A stretch of 64,000 nucleotides of DNA from Epithemia pelagica (taxonomy: Eukaryota > Bacillariophyta > Bacillariophyceae > Surirellales > Surirellaceae), in NCBI GenBank assembly GCA_946965045.2, contig OX337229.1, positions 2,914,001 through 2,978,000 on the forward strand, in the 5' to 3' direction. The notes beneath the pieces were generated by a model. That model searched no databases, had not been told where the DNA came from, and worked only from the letters and a program-made list of their open reading frames with translations. Of the stretch, positions 9,233 to 18,902 are shown piece by piece. Position 1 is the first letter of the stretch. Every line of letters starts with the position of its first letter. Both the position numbers and the translations under genes were made by a program.

Positions 9233-10086
9233 ATTCCATGTCCAATTCGAACAAAACGCCAAACTCGACCCAGAATCAACAATCCAATCATGGTGGCCAA
9301 AGTATCGTCATCCAATGCGTGAAAGGTGCTCTCTAGAGCAATGCTCGCAGAGACAATTGTGAAATCCAGTGCATAAAACGCCTGACGGAAAAATATCCAT
9401 GGCTTAATTGCCCACATGGTCACCAAGAGTTCCACCATGAATATACTGAGAGTGGTTATGGTCATATAAAACATTGCCTCTTCTGCGGAATGAACTTTGT
9501 GCCATTTGTGTTCATCGCAACCTGCTTCGTATTCCTTCTTCGGTACTAATGTCGGATCTTCACAATAATAAGAGCCATCTCCGCTTCCCGCCAAAAGCCT
9601 CATTCGCAGGGCCTCATCCTCGTCCCCCGTTGGTGCACAGCACGAAATTCCATCTCGCCGGATCAAATGGCACTGAGGATACGAGGTCATGAGCGCGAGT
9701 TCTGTAAATAGGAGAATCACATCAAAGAGAAGAAGGCCGGCCAAGGTGGACTGTACCCATCGCTGATGAAGAAACGCCAAGGTTCTGTGTTCTAGCGAGT
9801 CTTCTCCGTGGGTTTCATGCGCATGAGCTTGCGCTTGTTGATTGGTTGGAATACCAAAGTGAATTCCTCGTTGAGAGATTCCAGCTACGAGGCGCTGTCT
9901 CATGTGGTCCAAGCGATCGGGAATTATGGATGGTGGCCTGCGATCACGGACACTATCAGGATGCTGTTGTTCATCTTTGGCCGTTTCAGGTTCCGTCGAC
10001 GTCGAACCTTTCGACTCAGGCTCATCGGCAAGTGACGACGCATGCGTAGGAAGTGAATCGGTTGTCGCTAGATTCACCGTTGTCAT
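9217..10086 (-). CDS. Voltage-gated proton channel Hv1, truncated after S4 by a transposable element
   Basis: Hv1 channels are single voltage-sensor domains that pass protons. The 289-residue frame has a disordered N-terminus (1-100). S1 (about 111-134) has the selectivity Asp in LLLFDVILLFTEL (D122). A long Cys/His-rich S1-S2 loop follows. S2 (203-225) is MFYMTITTLSIFMVELL. S3 (236-254) carries D241. S4 (264-284) is LILGRVWRFVRIGHG, with Arg at 274, 277 and 280 and the family RxWRxxR signature. Normally a cytosolic coiled coil follows. Here the frame runs into the hAT-like element and ends as IRVTV-stop, four codons past the junction. The missing tail is found beyond the element at 8449-8759. 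Tail-less Hv1 proteins of other species can work as monomers, so loss of function is not certain. Family assignment is strong. Confidence 0.85.
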   Translation of the reverse strand: MTTVNLATTDSLPTHASSLADEPESKGSTSTEPETAKDEQQHPDSVRDRRPPSIIPDRLDHMRQRLVAGISQRGIHFGIPTNQQAQAHAHETHGEDSLEHRTLAFLHQRWVQSTLAGLLLFDVILLFTELALMTSYPQCHLIRRDGISCCAPTGDEDEALRMRLLAGSGDGSYYCEDPTLVPKKEYEAGCDEHKWHKVHSAEEAMFYMTITTLSIFMVELLVTMWAIKPWIFFRQAFYALDFTIVSASIALESTFHALDDDTLATMIGLLILGRVWRFVRIGHGIRVTV

Positions 10087-10376
10087 ATCACAGAGTTACT
10101 TGAAATAGTGGCTGGAGAGCTGCACCTTAAACAAGATCTTATATCTCAAAACAGAACGCAAAGAACAATATGCGGTTGGCGTTGGAGGTTGGAGGCAAAA
10201 CATATTATAGTAGAGGAAATGGCCCAGCTCAGACCCAACCCCATATCCACACCGTATCCTTTGCCGACAAAAATGCGACCACAACAAAAAAGGTGATGTA
10301 TGAAGTCGTCACCACCGAGTCAGTCGGAAGATCCAAAATACAAATGAAAAGATAAGGTCAAGACGACCGATGCAAG

Positions 10377-11285
10377 ATGTTGCCTCTCCTTTTCCAATCG
10401 TTGTTGGTGATTTCTGGTATCGCCAGAACTGCGTCCTTCTCGTGTTCAACTCTTTCCTCAGCCGGATTTGCCTTCCGAGGTCAACCGACAGCTTTTGCGC
10501 ATCCGCATCAATGTCGACACACTCCTAATCATGTCCGAAACTATTGGCATGTGGTAGGCAGGAGTTCGTTGACCGTCCTTTCCTTGTCATCCTCCTCCTC
10601 TTCGACAAAGTCAGTGGACCAAAGCTCTTTGAATGCTCGTCGCCGTGAATTGTTAGGAAGGAAAGGGCCACACTTTTTTCTGGACCGTGAGGCACGTCGA
10701 ATTGAATTTGGAGCAACAGCGCGATTGGTGACCGAACTGGACAACGATCAAACCAGTGATTCTCAGTTCTCTTCCGAGGAGCTCATATCGGACTGGCTTC
10801 GAGATGAACAAAGTTTTGCCATGTCGATATGGCGTCCAGATTTGATTGAGCGAAAGAATGACAATGTCTACCGCCTTCAACTGATGACTCTGCAGTTTGT
10901 CACCTTGTCATTGGCGCCATGGGTAGATCTGCGCTTGAAAACTGTCGATGACAGTAAAGGAAACCCGGTCTTCACATTACAATCGGTCGACTTTGATCCC
11001 AATGTCAAAATATTGCCTGGTGTACGGATATCGGCGGAAACATTGGGCATCACTATTGAGGTTGCTGGCCAGCTTCGTGCTTCGGCAGATGGAAAAGGAG
11101 TGACGGGGAGCATTGCGTTTGAGACTCAAGGCAATTTACCTTCTGCGTTTAGACTCATTCCCGACGCAGCACTCAAGGCAGCTTCTGATACCATCAATCA
11201 AACCGTTGTCAATTTCGCCATCAAATCCTTTGAAACAGGAGCCACAAGCAACTACAAAAAATACGCGAAAGAGCGGACAGTTTAA
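10377..11285 (+). CDS. Plastid-targeted DUF1997 family protein
   Basis: This is a 302-residue protein. The N-terminus MLPLLFQSLLVISGIARTAS is a signal peptide. Cleavage before Phe (ARTAS/FSC) gives the aromatic +1 residue used by diatom plastid presequences, and a Ser/Arg/His-rich transit region runs to about residue 90. The mature part (about 95-295) matches the DUF1997 pattern: EQSFAMSIWRPDLIERKNDN, then VTLSLAPWVDLRL, and a C-terminal region LPSAFRLIPDAALKAASDTI that resembles the amphipathic end helix of the family. DUF1997 proteins occur in cyanobacteria and plastids; the biochemical role is not established. Family placement is from recalled pattern, so moderate. Confidence 0.7.
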   Translation: MLPLLFQSLLVISGIARTASFSCSTLSSAGFAFRGQPTAFAHPHQCRHTPNHVRNYWHVVGRSSLTVLSLSSSSSSTKSVDQSSLNARRRELLGRKGPHFFLDREARRIEFGATARLVTELDNDQTSDSQFSSEELISDWLRDEQSFAMSIWRPDLIERKNDNVYRLQLMTLQFVTLSLAPWVDLRLKTVDDSKGNPVFTLQSVDFDPNVKILPGVRISAETLGITIEVAGQLRASADGKGVTGSIAFETQGNLPSAFRLIPDAALKAASDTINQTVVNFAIKSFETGATSNYKKYAKERTV

Positions 11286-11535
11286 GGTTAAAACTGAATT
11301 CCAACTAGACGATTGTACACCTGTGGATCCATGATGTCTATCGCCAAAACTTTTGTGTGCATTGGTTTGGGGATGTTTGCCGTATCCCTGTCGACGATTC
11401 TTCATCCTAGGTGACTTCACGGCGCTTGAGAGCACGAGACCATCGAACAATACATGACGATAGCCTTATCCATGTTTCATAGGGAAAAGAGTAATGCGTT
11501 ATACACTTACACAACAGTCCAAGTTCTCTGCATAC

Positions 11536-13830
11536 TCAGTCCTTCTTTGAAACGAGTTCTTCTACATCTCCAGAAGATGCGACTTCAACTTTCCCGTTCT
11601 CTTGGTCCGTTGCTCCGTCTGTAGCCTCGTTTTCGCCAGCAGCTTCGACTTCTTCCTCCTTATCATCATCATCCTTTGCCTCTGGGGTATCTTTCTTTTG
11701 CTTTTCCAACATTGCGTTAGCTGCATCCTTCTTTTCTTGAATTAGACTGTCCATTGCTTGTCGGATGGCTTGATATTCGGCTAGCGCGCGTTTAGAGCGT
11801 CCCATGGCCGTCCACAGACTTCCTCGACAGTATGGAATGATAATCTTGTTCCACAGGGGTACATATTCCAGGGAAATGACGTCTCGAAGCATTTTCCTCT
11901 GATCCTTATGGTGGCTGCTCGTACTGCCGGTCGATGGCGTAGAAGTAATGAGCTGTCGCTCCAGTTGCTTCAATTCTTGTGATACTACATTGAGAACTTG
12001 CTCCTCCAAGGCTTGTTCGAGTCGCGGAAGGGCTGAAGGCAACAAACAACGTCGCAACTCATTCAACCCCAAAAGAACTCCATTCACAAAACGACCCAGT
12101 GGTGGCGTTTGCATCAACACACGCGGTGGTGACAAAGGTTGTTCAAGCAACTCATCGGCAGAGGATGGGACCACAAAATCTTGAAAAGCTTGTTGCACCT
12201 CTTCTGCATTGGAAGTGGACCAAACAACAACGGCTGTCGCCACTCCGCTGCTACTTGCACCCCCGACAGAGCTGGCTATCAAGGGAGTTGCCACATTGAC
12301 CTGCTGACAAATGTTCCAAACTTCATGCAAGGGCTTGACACCCTGTTGTATCCAACAATGATGCACAATCCAGTGGACAAGAGCGTTCTCAAAGATATCT
12401 GGGATCCAGTAAGCCGTGAAATCAGCGCCCAAGCGCCCCATACTAGATGCAAAGAAAACGGTTGCTTCCATCAAATCTCGCAAGTTTGCCGCCCCAAATG
12501 ACAAGACTTGGTGTTGTTGATTACGGCTGGACGACATGGCAGTATTGGTGCTTTTGCCTCCAGTCGATGCGGTGCCTCCTGATGCCATGACAGTTGTATC
12601 CGCGTTCGCTGCGGCATTTGAGATGCCCTGTTGTAAAATTTGTAGAAATCCACGAATTCTACGACATGCCCATAGCGACAATAACGCGGCACTCGATGAC
12701 ATGTCTGCGTTCGTACCAGCCGATGTGTTGGTATTGGTCGATGCGTTCGCTCGAAAAATCGCGTTGAACTGTGTTGCAATTTCAAACACCCGTGTCCGAT
12801 ATCGTTCAATCGTATCGAGGAGGTCCTCCGAAGAGGTCGATGCCGATCCTTTCGAAGAAGAGCCAGGTACAAGAGAGTCCAGCCAGATATCCCGAGCTTC
12901 GAGGAAATCAATTTGCAGTTTGACTTCCATGGCGCGGTAAATTCGATCTTGGTCGACACTGGAGTTCATTTCGTCGTTCGTTGTGACGGATGATGATTGT
13001 GATGACATTTCCAGGTCAATAGAATTAAGACGACGCAGGGCTGTTACAACTTCCAAACAATCTGGCATCGTTACTGTTCCTTGTAAGCGGTATAGTAGAT
13101 GACGGCGCAAATCATCTTGCCGGTTACGGATCTGAGAAACAACGTGACTCACAACCTTGGTGCTATTGCTATTTTCCGATGAACAGCTACTACCATCAGG
13201 GACCGATGACGAGGATCCACGTCGACGTTCCAATGAATTTGCAAGACTGGCGATACTAAGAGCCTCTTCATACAAGTTTGATCGAACGCATGCATCCATC
13301 AAGGAAGGAAGTTCCAAAAGTTCCAACAAGGCTGAATGCTGCAACAGAGTGCGCCGACGAACACGATGCTTTTCAGATAGAATAGCGAGTGATTGGATTT
13401 TCTTCTTGCTCTTCGAATCATTTTCGGACGCTTCATCCGCATCTGGTTCCTCCGATTGGGCTTGCCACACTTGTTCCTGAGCTGATTCCACTTTTTTCTT
13501 CACTGAGGTGATGATGGATTCCAAATCTCGCAACGATTGTTCCATTCGCTGCCCACGCTTTTCGACAGCGACAAAGGTTCCAGCATGTACAGCACAAAGT
13601 GATTCCAACGCATCTTCGGCAGCTTCCAACGCTGCCTTAGCTACGAGACGTTCATCCATTTCGGATCCATGTCCCGCTCCATCTTGGTTCAACGAGGACA
13701 AGATCCACGAAGATGATGAATTGTTGTTGCTGATAACGTTTGTCCGCCTTTCATCTGATAAGGGAGATTCTGTTTCCAAGTTCATACTACCACCGTTACC
13801 CACTAGAGAAGATGTTAGAGTGGATGCCAT
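11536..13830 (-). CDS. COG8: Conserved oligomeric Golgi complex subunit 8
   Basis: COG8 belongs to lobe B of the COG tethering complex, which guides retrograde vesicles within the Golgi. The protein is 764 residues in one exon. After a disordered Ser/Asn-rich start comes a coiled coil (about 70-140). The family core begins at about 155: LLQHSALLELLELPSLMDAC, then VRSNLYEEALSIASLANSLE. Next comes TMPDCLEVVTALRRLNSIDL, and MEVKLQIDFLEARDIWLDSL with a conserved Arg/Trp pair. The stretch YRTRVFEIATQFNAIFRA is also COG8-like. Poly-Ser and Asn insertions separate conserved helices, as is common in diatom proteins. The C-terminal 70 residues are acidic and low complexity (DDDDKEEEVEAAGENEATDG). The start ATG at 13830 is supported by a following long open frame only. 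Confidence 0.88.
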   Translation of the reverse strand: MASTLTSSLVGNGGSMNLETESPLSDERRTNVISNNNSSSSWILSSLNQDGAGHGSEMDERLVAKAALEAAEDALESLCAVHAGTFVAVEKRGQRMEQSLRDLESIITSVKKKVESAQEQVWQAQSEEPDADEASENDSKSKKKIQSLAILSEKHRVRRRTLLQHSALLELLELPSLMDACVRSNLYEEALSIASLANSLERRRGSSSSVPDGSSCSSENSNSTKVVSHVVSQIRNRQDDLRRHLLYRLQGTVTMPDCLEVVTALRRLNSIDLEMSSQSSSVTTNDEMNSSVDQDRIYRAMEVKLQIDFLEARDIWLDSLVPGSSSKGSASTSSEDLLDTIERYRTRVFEIATQFNAIFRANASTNTNTSAGTNADMSSSAALLSLWACRRIRGFLQILQQGISNAAANADTTVMASGGTASTGGKSTNTAMSSSRNQQHQVLSFGAANLRDLMEATVFFASSMGRLGADFTAYWIPDIFENALVHWIVHHCWIQQGVKPLHEVWNICQQVNVATPLIASSVGGASSSGVATAVVVWSTSNAEEVQQAFQDFVVPSSADELLEQPLSPPRVLMQTPPLGRFVNGVLLGLNELRRCLLPSALPRLEQALEEQVLNVVSQELKQLERQLITSTPSTGSTSSHHKDQRKMLRDVISLEYVPLWNKIIIPYCRGSLWTAMGRSKRALAEYQAIRQAMDSLIQEKKDAANAMLEKQKKDTPEAKDDDDKEEEVEAAGENEATDGATDQENGKVEVASSGDVEELVSKKD

Positions 13831-14324
13831 GGTTTTTGGTCATCTGGGATCTGGGTTCATTGAAAAAAAAGGGGTCACAATTCACAATCGGTGGATGTGC
13901 GACGTCATACACGGGACCCAATGATGCAGTAAGTCAGTCCTTGGGGGGTAGATAGTAGATAGACTATTCGCTTCCACTTCCATTCCTGTCTCCTCCCAAA
14001 GAGGTTGGTTCTTAGGGGAAGTCAGTAGTCATTGCAACGCCTCTAAGTTTAAGCAACATAACAGACAGCGATAGCTATGGTTCTTGGCGTCCTTTCCTGG
14101 TCTATGAAAGTCTATGAAGAGCTTGGACAACCTATAACATCCTCCAATCAGTTTGTCTGTTTCATGAGGATGGCGATGGGTATACATCATATGACAGAAG
14201 TCGTAGGAGCATTGTCTTGGACAGCAAGAATACAAGATGAAGAAAGAGAGGAAATATATGACGTGTACATAAATTGTTCGCAGAAATAACGACCTGTGTC
14301 GAGAGTCTGAGCCTGGTATACCCA
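13831..14324. other. Intergenic between COG8 and small-protein gene A
   Basis: This holds the 5' side of COG8 and the 3' side of small-protein gene A. Short open frames on both strands show no protein features. I see nothing else. Confidence 0.5.
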
Positions 14325-14678
14325 TTACGGAACCAAATACCAGGGACCCCATCCACACTGGATTACACAAACACCAAAATAAGTGAGTGAAAACCAGAGA
14401 CATCAACATTTTGATGTTAATAAACTTTCATTTGCACTTACATCCTTCTTTCCAAAGCCGTAGCTTTCCCAGGTGAATTCGGTGTGACGCTGTTTCGTTT
14501 CCTTTATTTCGAGTTGTTGAACCGTCGCAGATTGATGGTTTGGTTCACCGTCCCTCGTGCTTGGTGCCACCGTTTCAGAACATGGCGAGATTCTTGGATG
14601 GGGTTCATCCGATCCATGGCTAACAAGCGATCCGGTTGCCGATGCAACGCCGAGAGCGGAACTCAGAGTGAAAAACAT
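14325..14678 (-). CDS. Small secreted protein A with intron-split C-terminal motif (WESYGFG...CGWGPW)
   Basis: The predicted 89-residue protein is made from exon 1 (14442-14678) and exon 2 (14325-14357). The intron is 84 bp (14358-14441, GTAAGT...CCAG, phase 0). The start MFFTLSSALGVASA is a compact signal peptide; the frame is open upstream only to a GTG followed by a stop. The middle is polar and presumably disordered. Exon 1 ends TWESYGFGKKD and exon 2 encodes only CGWGPWYLVP before the stop. The exon join is supported by the second gene (17914-18237), which has the same split and nearly the same peptide on both sides of an unrelated intron. I recognise no described family. The single Cys, the Trp-rich end and the signal peptide fit a secreted peptide precursor or a wall/surface protein, but function is unknown. 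Confidence 0.7.
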
Positions 14679-14943
14679 TACAAAGAAGGAATGCTTTTCT
14701 TGTTTCACTTGTTACATAATAGAAGCGTTGCCCAAAAGTGGCTTCTAATAGCATTGTAGAGATCTCATTCGATGACATGGACTTCGTTCACTCTTGACAT
14801 CATGCTTCCGAATAATCCCGTGATCAGCTGGTAATGGAAGTCCTGTTGACTGCCAGTCGAAGAACGGGTGAATGGTGAATGCACGCTCTCGTTTTCTTCG
14901 TTACTCATGCCTGGAAGTTCGCATCCCCAGCGGTACAACGGTT

Positions 14944-15492
14944 TTACTTCGTTCCGAATTTCGACGCCATGGAAGTGGTCCCTGGGATACTGGTCACTAC
15001 CACAAGTTGCTCGATGTTAGGCTTGGCTGATTCATGTTCACCACCAGATTTAAATATACATTTGATTGCTTGGTAATCGGTTCTGGGTGTAAGGAATGCG
15101 GGCACATGCGATCGTACTTCTTGGAGCATAAAGACAAGACGCTTTGAATCTCGAATAGCTTCTGTTGCTGCCGACACAATAATTCTTTTTTGTATTCCTC
15201 TTCGCTGTCGCTGTTGGTCTTGCAATTTGCACTCTCGCACCTCTCGTTTTTCCTGCGAGTACACGTACGTGTTCTTGGAACTGTGAATGAATCGATCGGG
15301 AATCGGCACTCGGGAATCAGAACGTAGTAATCCATTCCCAGGCGAGAAATTGTAGGAATAACGCAAAAATACAAGACTGCAGTAGTATTCTTCTTGACTG
15401 GGTCTCGAATCGCGTACTATTTTAGTGGATGCAGGAGTATGCATCAGTCCAGTCAGTCCCATCAGGAGTACGAGTATGTCTTCGTACTTCAT
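14944..15492 (-). CDS. Putative secreted protein of unknown function
   Basis: A 182-residue open frame starts at an ATG with a plausible signal peptide (MKYEDILVLLMGLTGLMHTPAS). The rest is polar and Arg/Ser/Lys-rich, with three Cys (EEYYCSLVFL, REVRECKL, IKCIFKSG), and resembles no family I know. It lies between the two small-protein genes on the same strand, but shares no obvious motif with them. It could be a chance frame; codon statistics or transcripts would decide. Confidence 0.35.
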   Translation of the reverse strand: MKYEDILVLLMGLTGLMHTPASTKIVRDSRPSQEEYYCSLVFLRYSYNFSPGNGLLRSDSRVPIPDRFIHSSKNTYVYSQEKREVRECKLQDQQRQRRGIQKRIIVSAATEAIRDSKRLVFMLQEVRSHVPAFLTPRTDYQAIKCIFKSGGEHESAKPNIEQLVVVTSIPGTTSMASKFGTK

Positions 15493-17913
15493 AGTGTGCC
15501 TCTAGCTTATCGTTGCGAGAGTATGCCATACAACTAGAAGTTGCCCTTTCAGTTGCGGAAACCATGCCAAAAATACAACTCTGCACTATGAAAGTAAGTG
15601 TACTTCATGACTGAAATACAACTTTTCTCACATTTTTCATTTCACGTACACCTTCGGCCCTTGTGGTGGCAATCCAAAATCCTACAACAGCAACAGCAAC
15701 AGCAACAGCAACAACCATCCACAAGAGTCGTCGTCGTGATCGTATTCGTTGATCTCCGACAAGGCACTGCTCCTGCATTCCCGCATCTACCAAGTCTTTA
15801 TGGCGCGACAACAAGACCAACCACCAGACCAGGTGGCAGCCGAAAGAGCAACAAGGGCTCCTCCTCCTGCCCGAAAACCTGCGACTGTCGAGCGTCGGGA
15901 ATACTGTTGGTCGGCGTAATGGGCCACCTTGAGCCTTGTCGCAAGAAGCACCCATCGCCATGATGACGATGTCGACATCACAACACCATCATCAACAAGA
16001 CAACAACGACAAGTCGTTGTGCGCACGCAATTGCTCGAGGCCACAAACCAAACGAGCTTCCCGTTCAACCATGTTCTCTACACGGGACGGTTGAGATAAT
16101 AACAAGCCAGGCCGCCGTACACATCACACAAAAGTGGTGGTGGTGGACTCTCCATTCAGTCATCCTTATTGGAAAGGGAGCAACAAACGAAGGAACGAGA
16201 GTATTGTTGTTGGTTGTCGTCTCAAGGTAGAATTTAATCTCACGAGCATGTCCATAAAAAAGAATCACCAAAACACCTCCATGTTCGTCCTTAGGGGACA
16301 CTTTGAATCATTCTGCACTCGGACAATGCCCGTACTACCTAGGTAGGAGTAATAGGTTGGTAGAATAGACCCAAGAGATCCAAAAGAGTCATACCATCCG
16401 CCTCTTTGGTCCATAGAGAACGGTTTTTTCGTCCAATTTCACGGTCGCACTGAAACGGAGGGTATCTAGATACCTTTCTCCCGGACGATACATTCTGTGG
16501 ATGGTCGAGGGGCGAGAATTGTGGTCTTCTCTTCTACTCCTATGAATGAACGATGGACAACACCCAGTGCAGTGAATTTGAGTGAGTGTATGTGCTGCTA
16601 CTACAGGAGTCTCTTAGTGGACGGATATCGGGTGGAGGAAGGGCTATTTTGGCAAATGTTTGCTGCCATGTTGGGAGATTCAAACAACGGCTTCTCCTGT
16701 CCACGAACGTGACGGCTGGATCCTGGTGGTACGATAGATTGGTAGAGAGAAGGAGACTATGGCACCATGTTTGGGCACCTGGAGAGGCTCATACAGAATC
16801 GCCAAGGAGATTTTATTCCGCTCTACCTACAGAGGTGTTGGAGTAAATTGGAAAAGAAGCTAGATAAGGTAGCAAACAGGAATCGTCTTGTGGATGCCCA
16901 CCCACTATGGCGTATAAAGTATCGTAGGAATGTACCAGAAGCTACGTAGTTTTACTCACCGTTGTATTTTGTTCGGATACTACAGGAGTAGAGAATTTCT
17001 CTAAGTTTGTCTCTATTTTAGGAGAAGGAGGAGGAATTTAGGAATAGGCGGGCCAATCATACCTCCGTATCTACTAGAGGATGTCGGATGCCGACTCTTA
17101 GCCAGCCTCGAAACCCGTCTTCGAATACAACATGGAACGTCTAACAGTTGAGAGATAAAACTGAACTGATATCGTTCTAATGTAGAGCTACGACAGCTTT
17201 CAGTATACGCTGTCGTTGTCATTCATCGGATCTCACGGCCAGGAATCCGATTCGTAAACCATATCCAACAAACGTAAGCTCTGCTAGAGAGATTCAATCA
17301 AAACTCACCTATATGGTGTTCAAGATGCAGTGTCTTTGCTTGCTCCACATCGGACCACAGATTCGCATACGGTAGTAACTCCTACCTCAGTGTTCAATTT
17401 AGCGATGGGTCGAAGAAGTCGAAACCCACATGGACTTTCTCCACGTTATATTGTACCATTTCGCTTGCTCCCATGTAAGGACATAGGAAGGATGCGCACA
17501 GGAGGAGGGATACTAGTCGAGAATTAATCCTGGGCCGGATACACAGTTACACATGCCATTTCGACAAACCAGTACCAAGAGCGACACGCGATCCTATGCA
17601 AATATCGATCCGCATGAATGACAAAGACGATCAGAAATGCAAATCACAGGTATGCAGAAGACAAGCGTATCATAAAAGTCATCCATTCATTAAAAAATCA
17701 TATCGACGCCTCCTGTCACTCCCAATCTTTGGTTGTTCCGAGAGAAGACATGGGGAAATGAGGCTTCTTACTTTACGGAAGCGATATCTTGAGATTCTTG
17801 CATATTTCCTTCTAATTTCTTCTAAGATATCATCTATAAAATGTGCCCTTTCGGGATACATAGTGTTTTCCAGCCGATATGAGTCGTATTTGGCATGCGG
17901 CTCTCAACCAGAA
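15493..17913. other. Long gene-poor stretch
   Basis: No convincing gene is visible in 2.4 kb. It contains a CAACAG microsatellite (15685-15714). Two small palindromes are present: GGTATCTAGATACC near 16463 and CTACCTAGGTAG near 16336. Many dispersed TACTCC/GGAGTA words occur. The minus-strand frame at 15605-15961 translates the microsatellite and is not supported. It may hold decayed mobile sequence, but no ends are visible. Confidence 0.5.
15685..15714. repeat. CAACAG microsatellite
   Basis: About five tandem CAACAG hexamers (the last imperfect) in a non-coding stretch. Confidence 0.85.
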
Positions 17914-18237
17914 TCACGGAACAAGGAACCAAGCGCCCCATCCACACTGTTTGAAAGTGATTCAGAAGGACGTGAGAATGACCGGCGCCTAAGGAAACAA
18001 GCAGGACGAAATGACACGTACCTCCTTTCGCCCAAATCCGTAACTTTCCCATGTTTTCTCAGTGTGGAATTTCTGGACCGTCATTGTATTCCTCAGTTTG
18101 AACGTGTCGTATCGGAGAACCACAGGGCTTGTGTTCGATGGTGAAGTCGTGTCTGAAGACGATGGTCTTGTTGCTTCGCGGCTGCGACCTTGTGTTTTCG
18201 TTGAAGAGCCCAGTGAAGAATTCCAGTCAACTGACAT
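17914..18237 (-). CDS. Small protein B, paralogue of the WESYGFG/CGWG protein; 5' end uncertain
   Basis: The visible part is exon 18022-18237 (72 codons from the first ATG) and exon 17914-17946 (CGWGAWFLVP-stop). They are joined across a 75-bp intron (17947-18021, GTACGT...ACAG, phase 0). Exon 1 ends KTWESYGFGRKE. Compared with gene A, the C-terminal motif differs only by conservative changes (K/R, D/E, P/A, Y/F) and the intron sits at the same codon boundary. There is no signal peptide after the first ATG. The frame stays open upstream, so a further 5' exon may exist, possibly across a 58-bp GTAAGC...AAAG interval at about 18238-18295. Alternatively this copy has lost its secretion signal. 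Function is unknown. Confidence 0.55.
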
Positions 18238-18902
18238 CCTTTGGTATTTGGTATATCGTAGCGAGTAGAGAGAAAAAGAGAAACGATTCGGCTTACTTCC
18301 TTGACTCGGGGCTGATAGCAGATGATCTTGTCTTCTGCTTTATTGTGGTCTCCTTACTCGCTATATTGCTGGCATTGTTTGTTGATCTTGACACATCAAC
18401 ATCAATGCCACAACGATTCGTATATTTTTTCGTATTTCTTCGTGAATGTTGCGACTTGCGACTTGCGAACGCCATCGTGCGAATGTCTGACGGACACAGA
18501 TATGAGCAGATGGCATGATCAGAAGGTTCGGATTGCTTTGACTGGTTGATGGGGGTTGCATGCGAACAGCTGGAGTACAATATGAGTTTATAGTGACAAT
18601 GCAGAGAATACAACCGGTTTTCAACTTATGCCATGCGAATGCGACCGTATCAGCGACCTACATGACGTCATAAGAGGAAACATCACCAAAACAGGCTGTC
18701 CACCTTTTTGAGTTTGGAGGAACGCACCAATCACCAATCCATCTTCTTCCTATCATCAACATCACACTCCGAGAATGAAGCTATTTTCAAGACTCCATAA
18801 ATGTTCTTGCAGAATTCACGGAGTCAAGGGTGGCTAGCATCAGGAGGGTGCCCTCGAGATATTGTAGTCATGCGATGACACATGCCTCCATCAGTTGATT
18901 GC
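18238..18902. other. Interval upstream of small-protein gene B
   Basis: A missing 5' exon of gene B might lie here. A candidate is the minus-strand segment starting at the ATG at 18475 (MAFASRKSQHSRRN), which can be spliced in frame but adds no signal peptide. The remainder is AT-rich with no recognisable gene. Confidence 0.35.

Noticed and set aside
12139-12940. Several 120-160-codon frames on either strand in the COG8 region
   Set aside because: All lie within the COG8 coding sequence in other frames.
15605-15961. Minus-strand frame with a Val/Ala-rich hydrophobic segment
   Set aside because: The hydrophobic part is the translation of the CAACAG microsatellite; the remainder has no features.
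16330-17530. Possible small genes or RNA genes in the gene-poor stretch
   Set aside because: No frame with domain or signal features, no tRNA-like T-loop and arms, and no element ends were found by eye.
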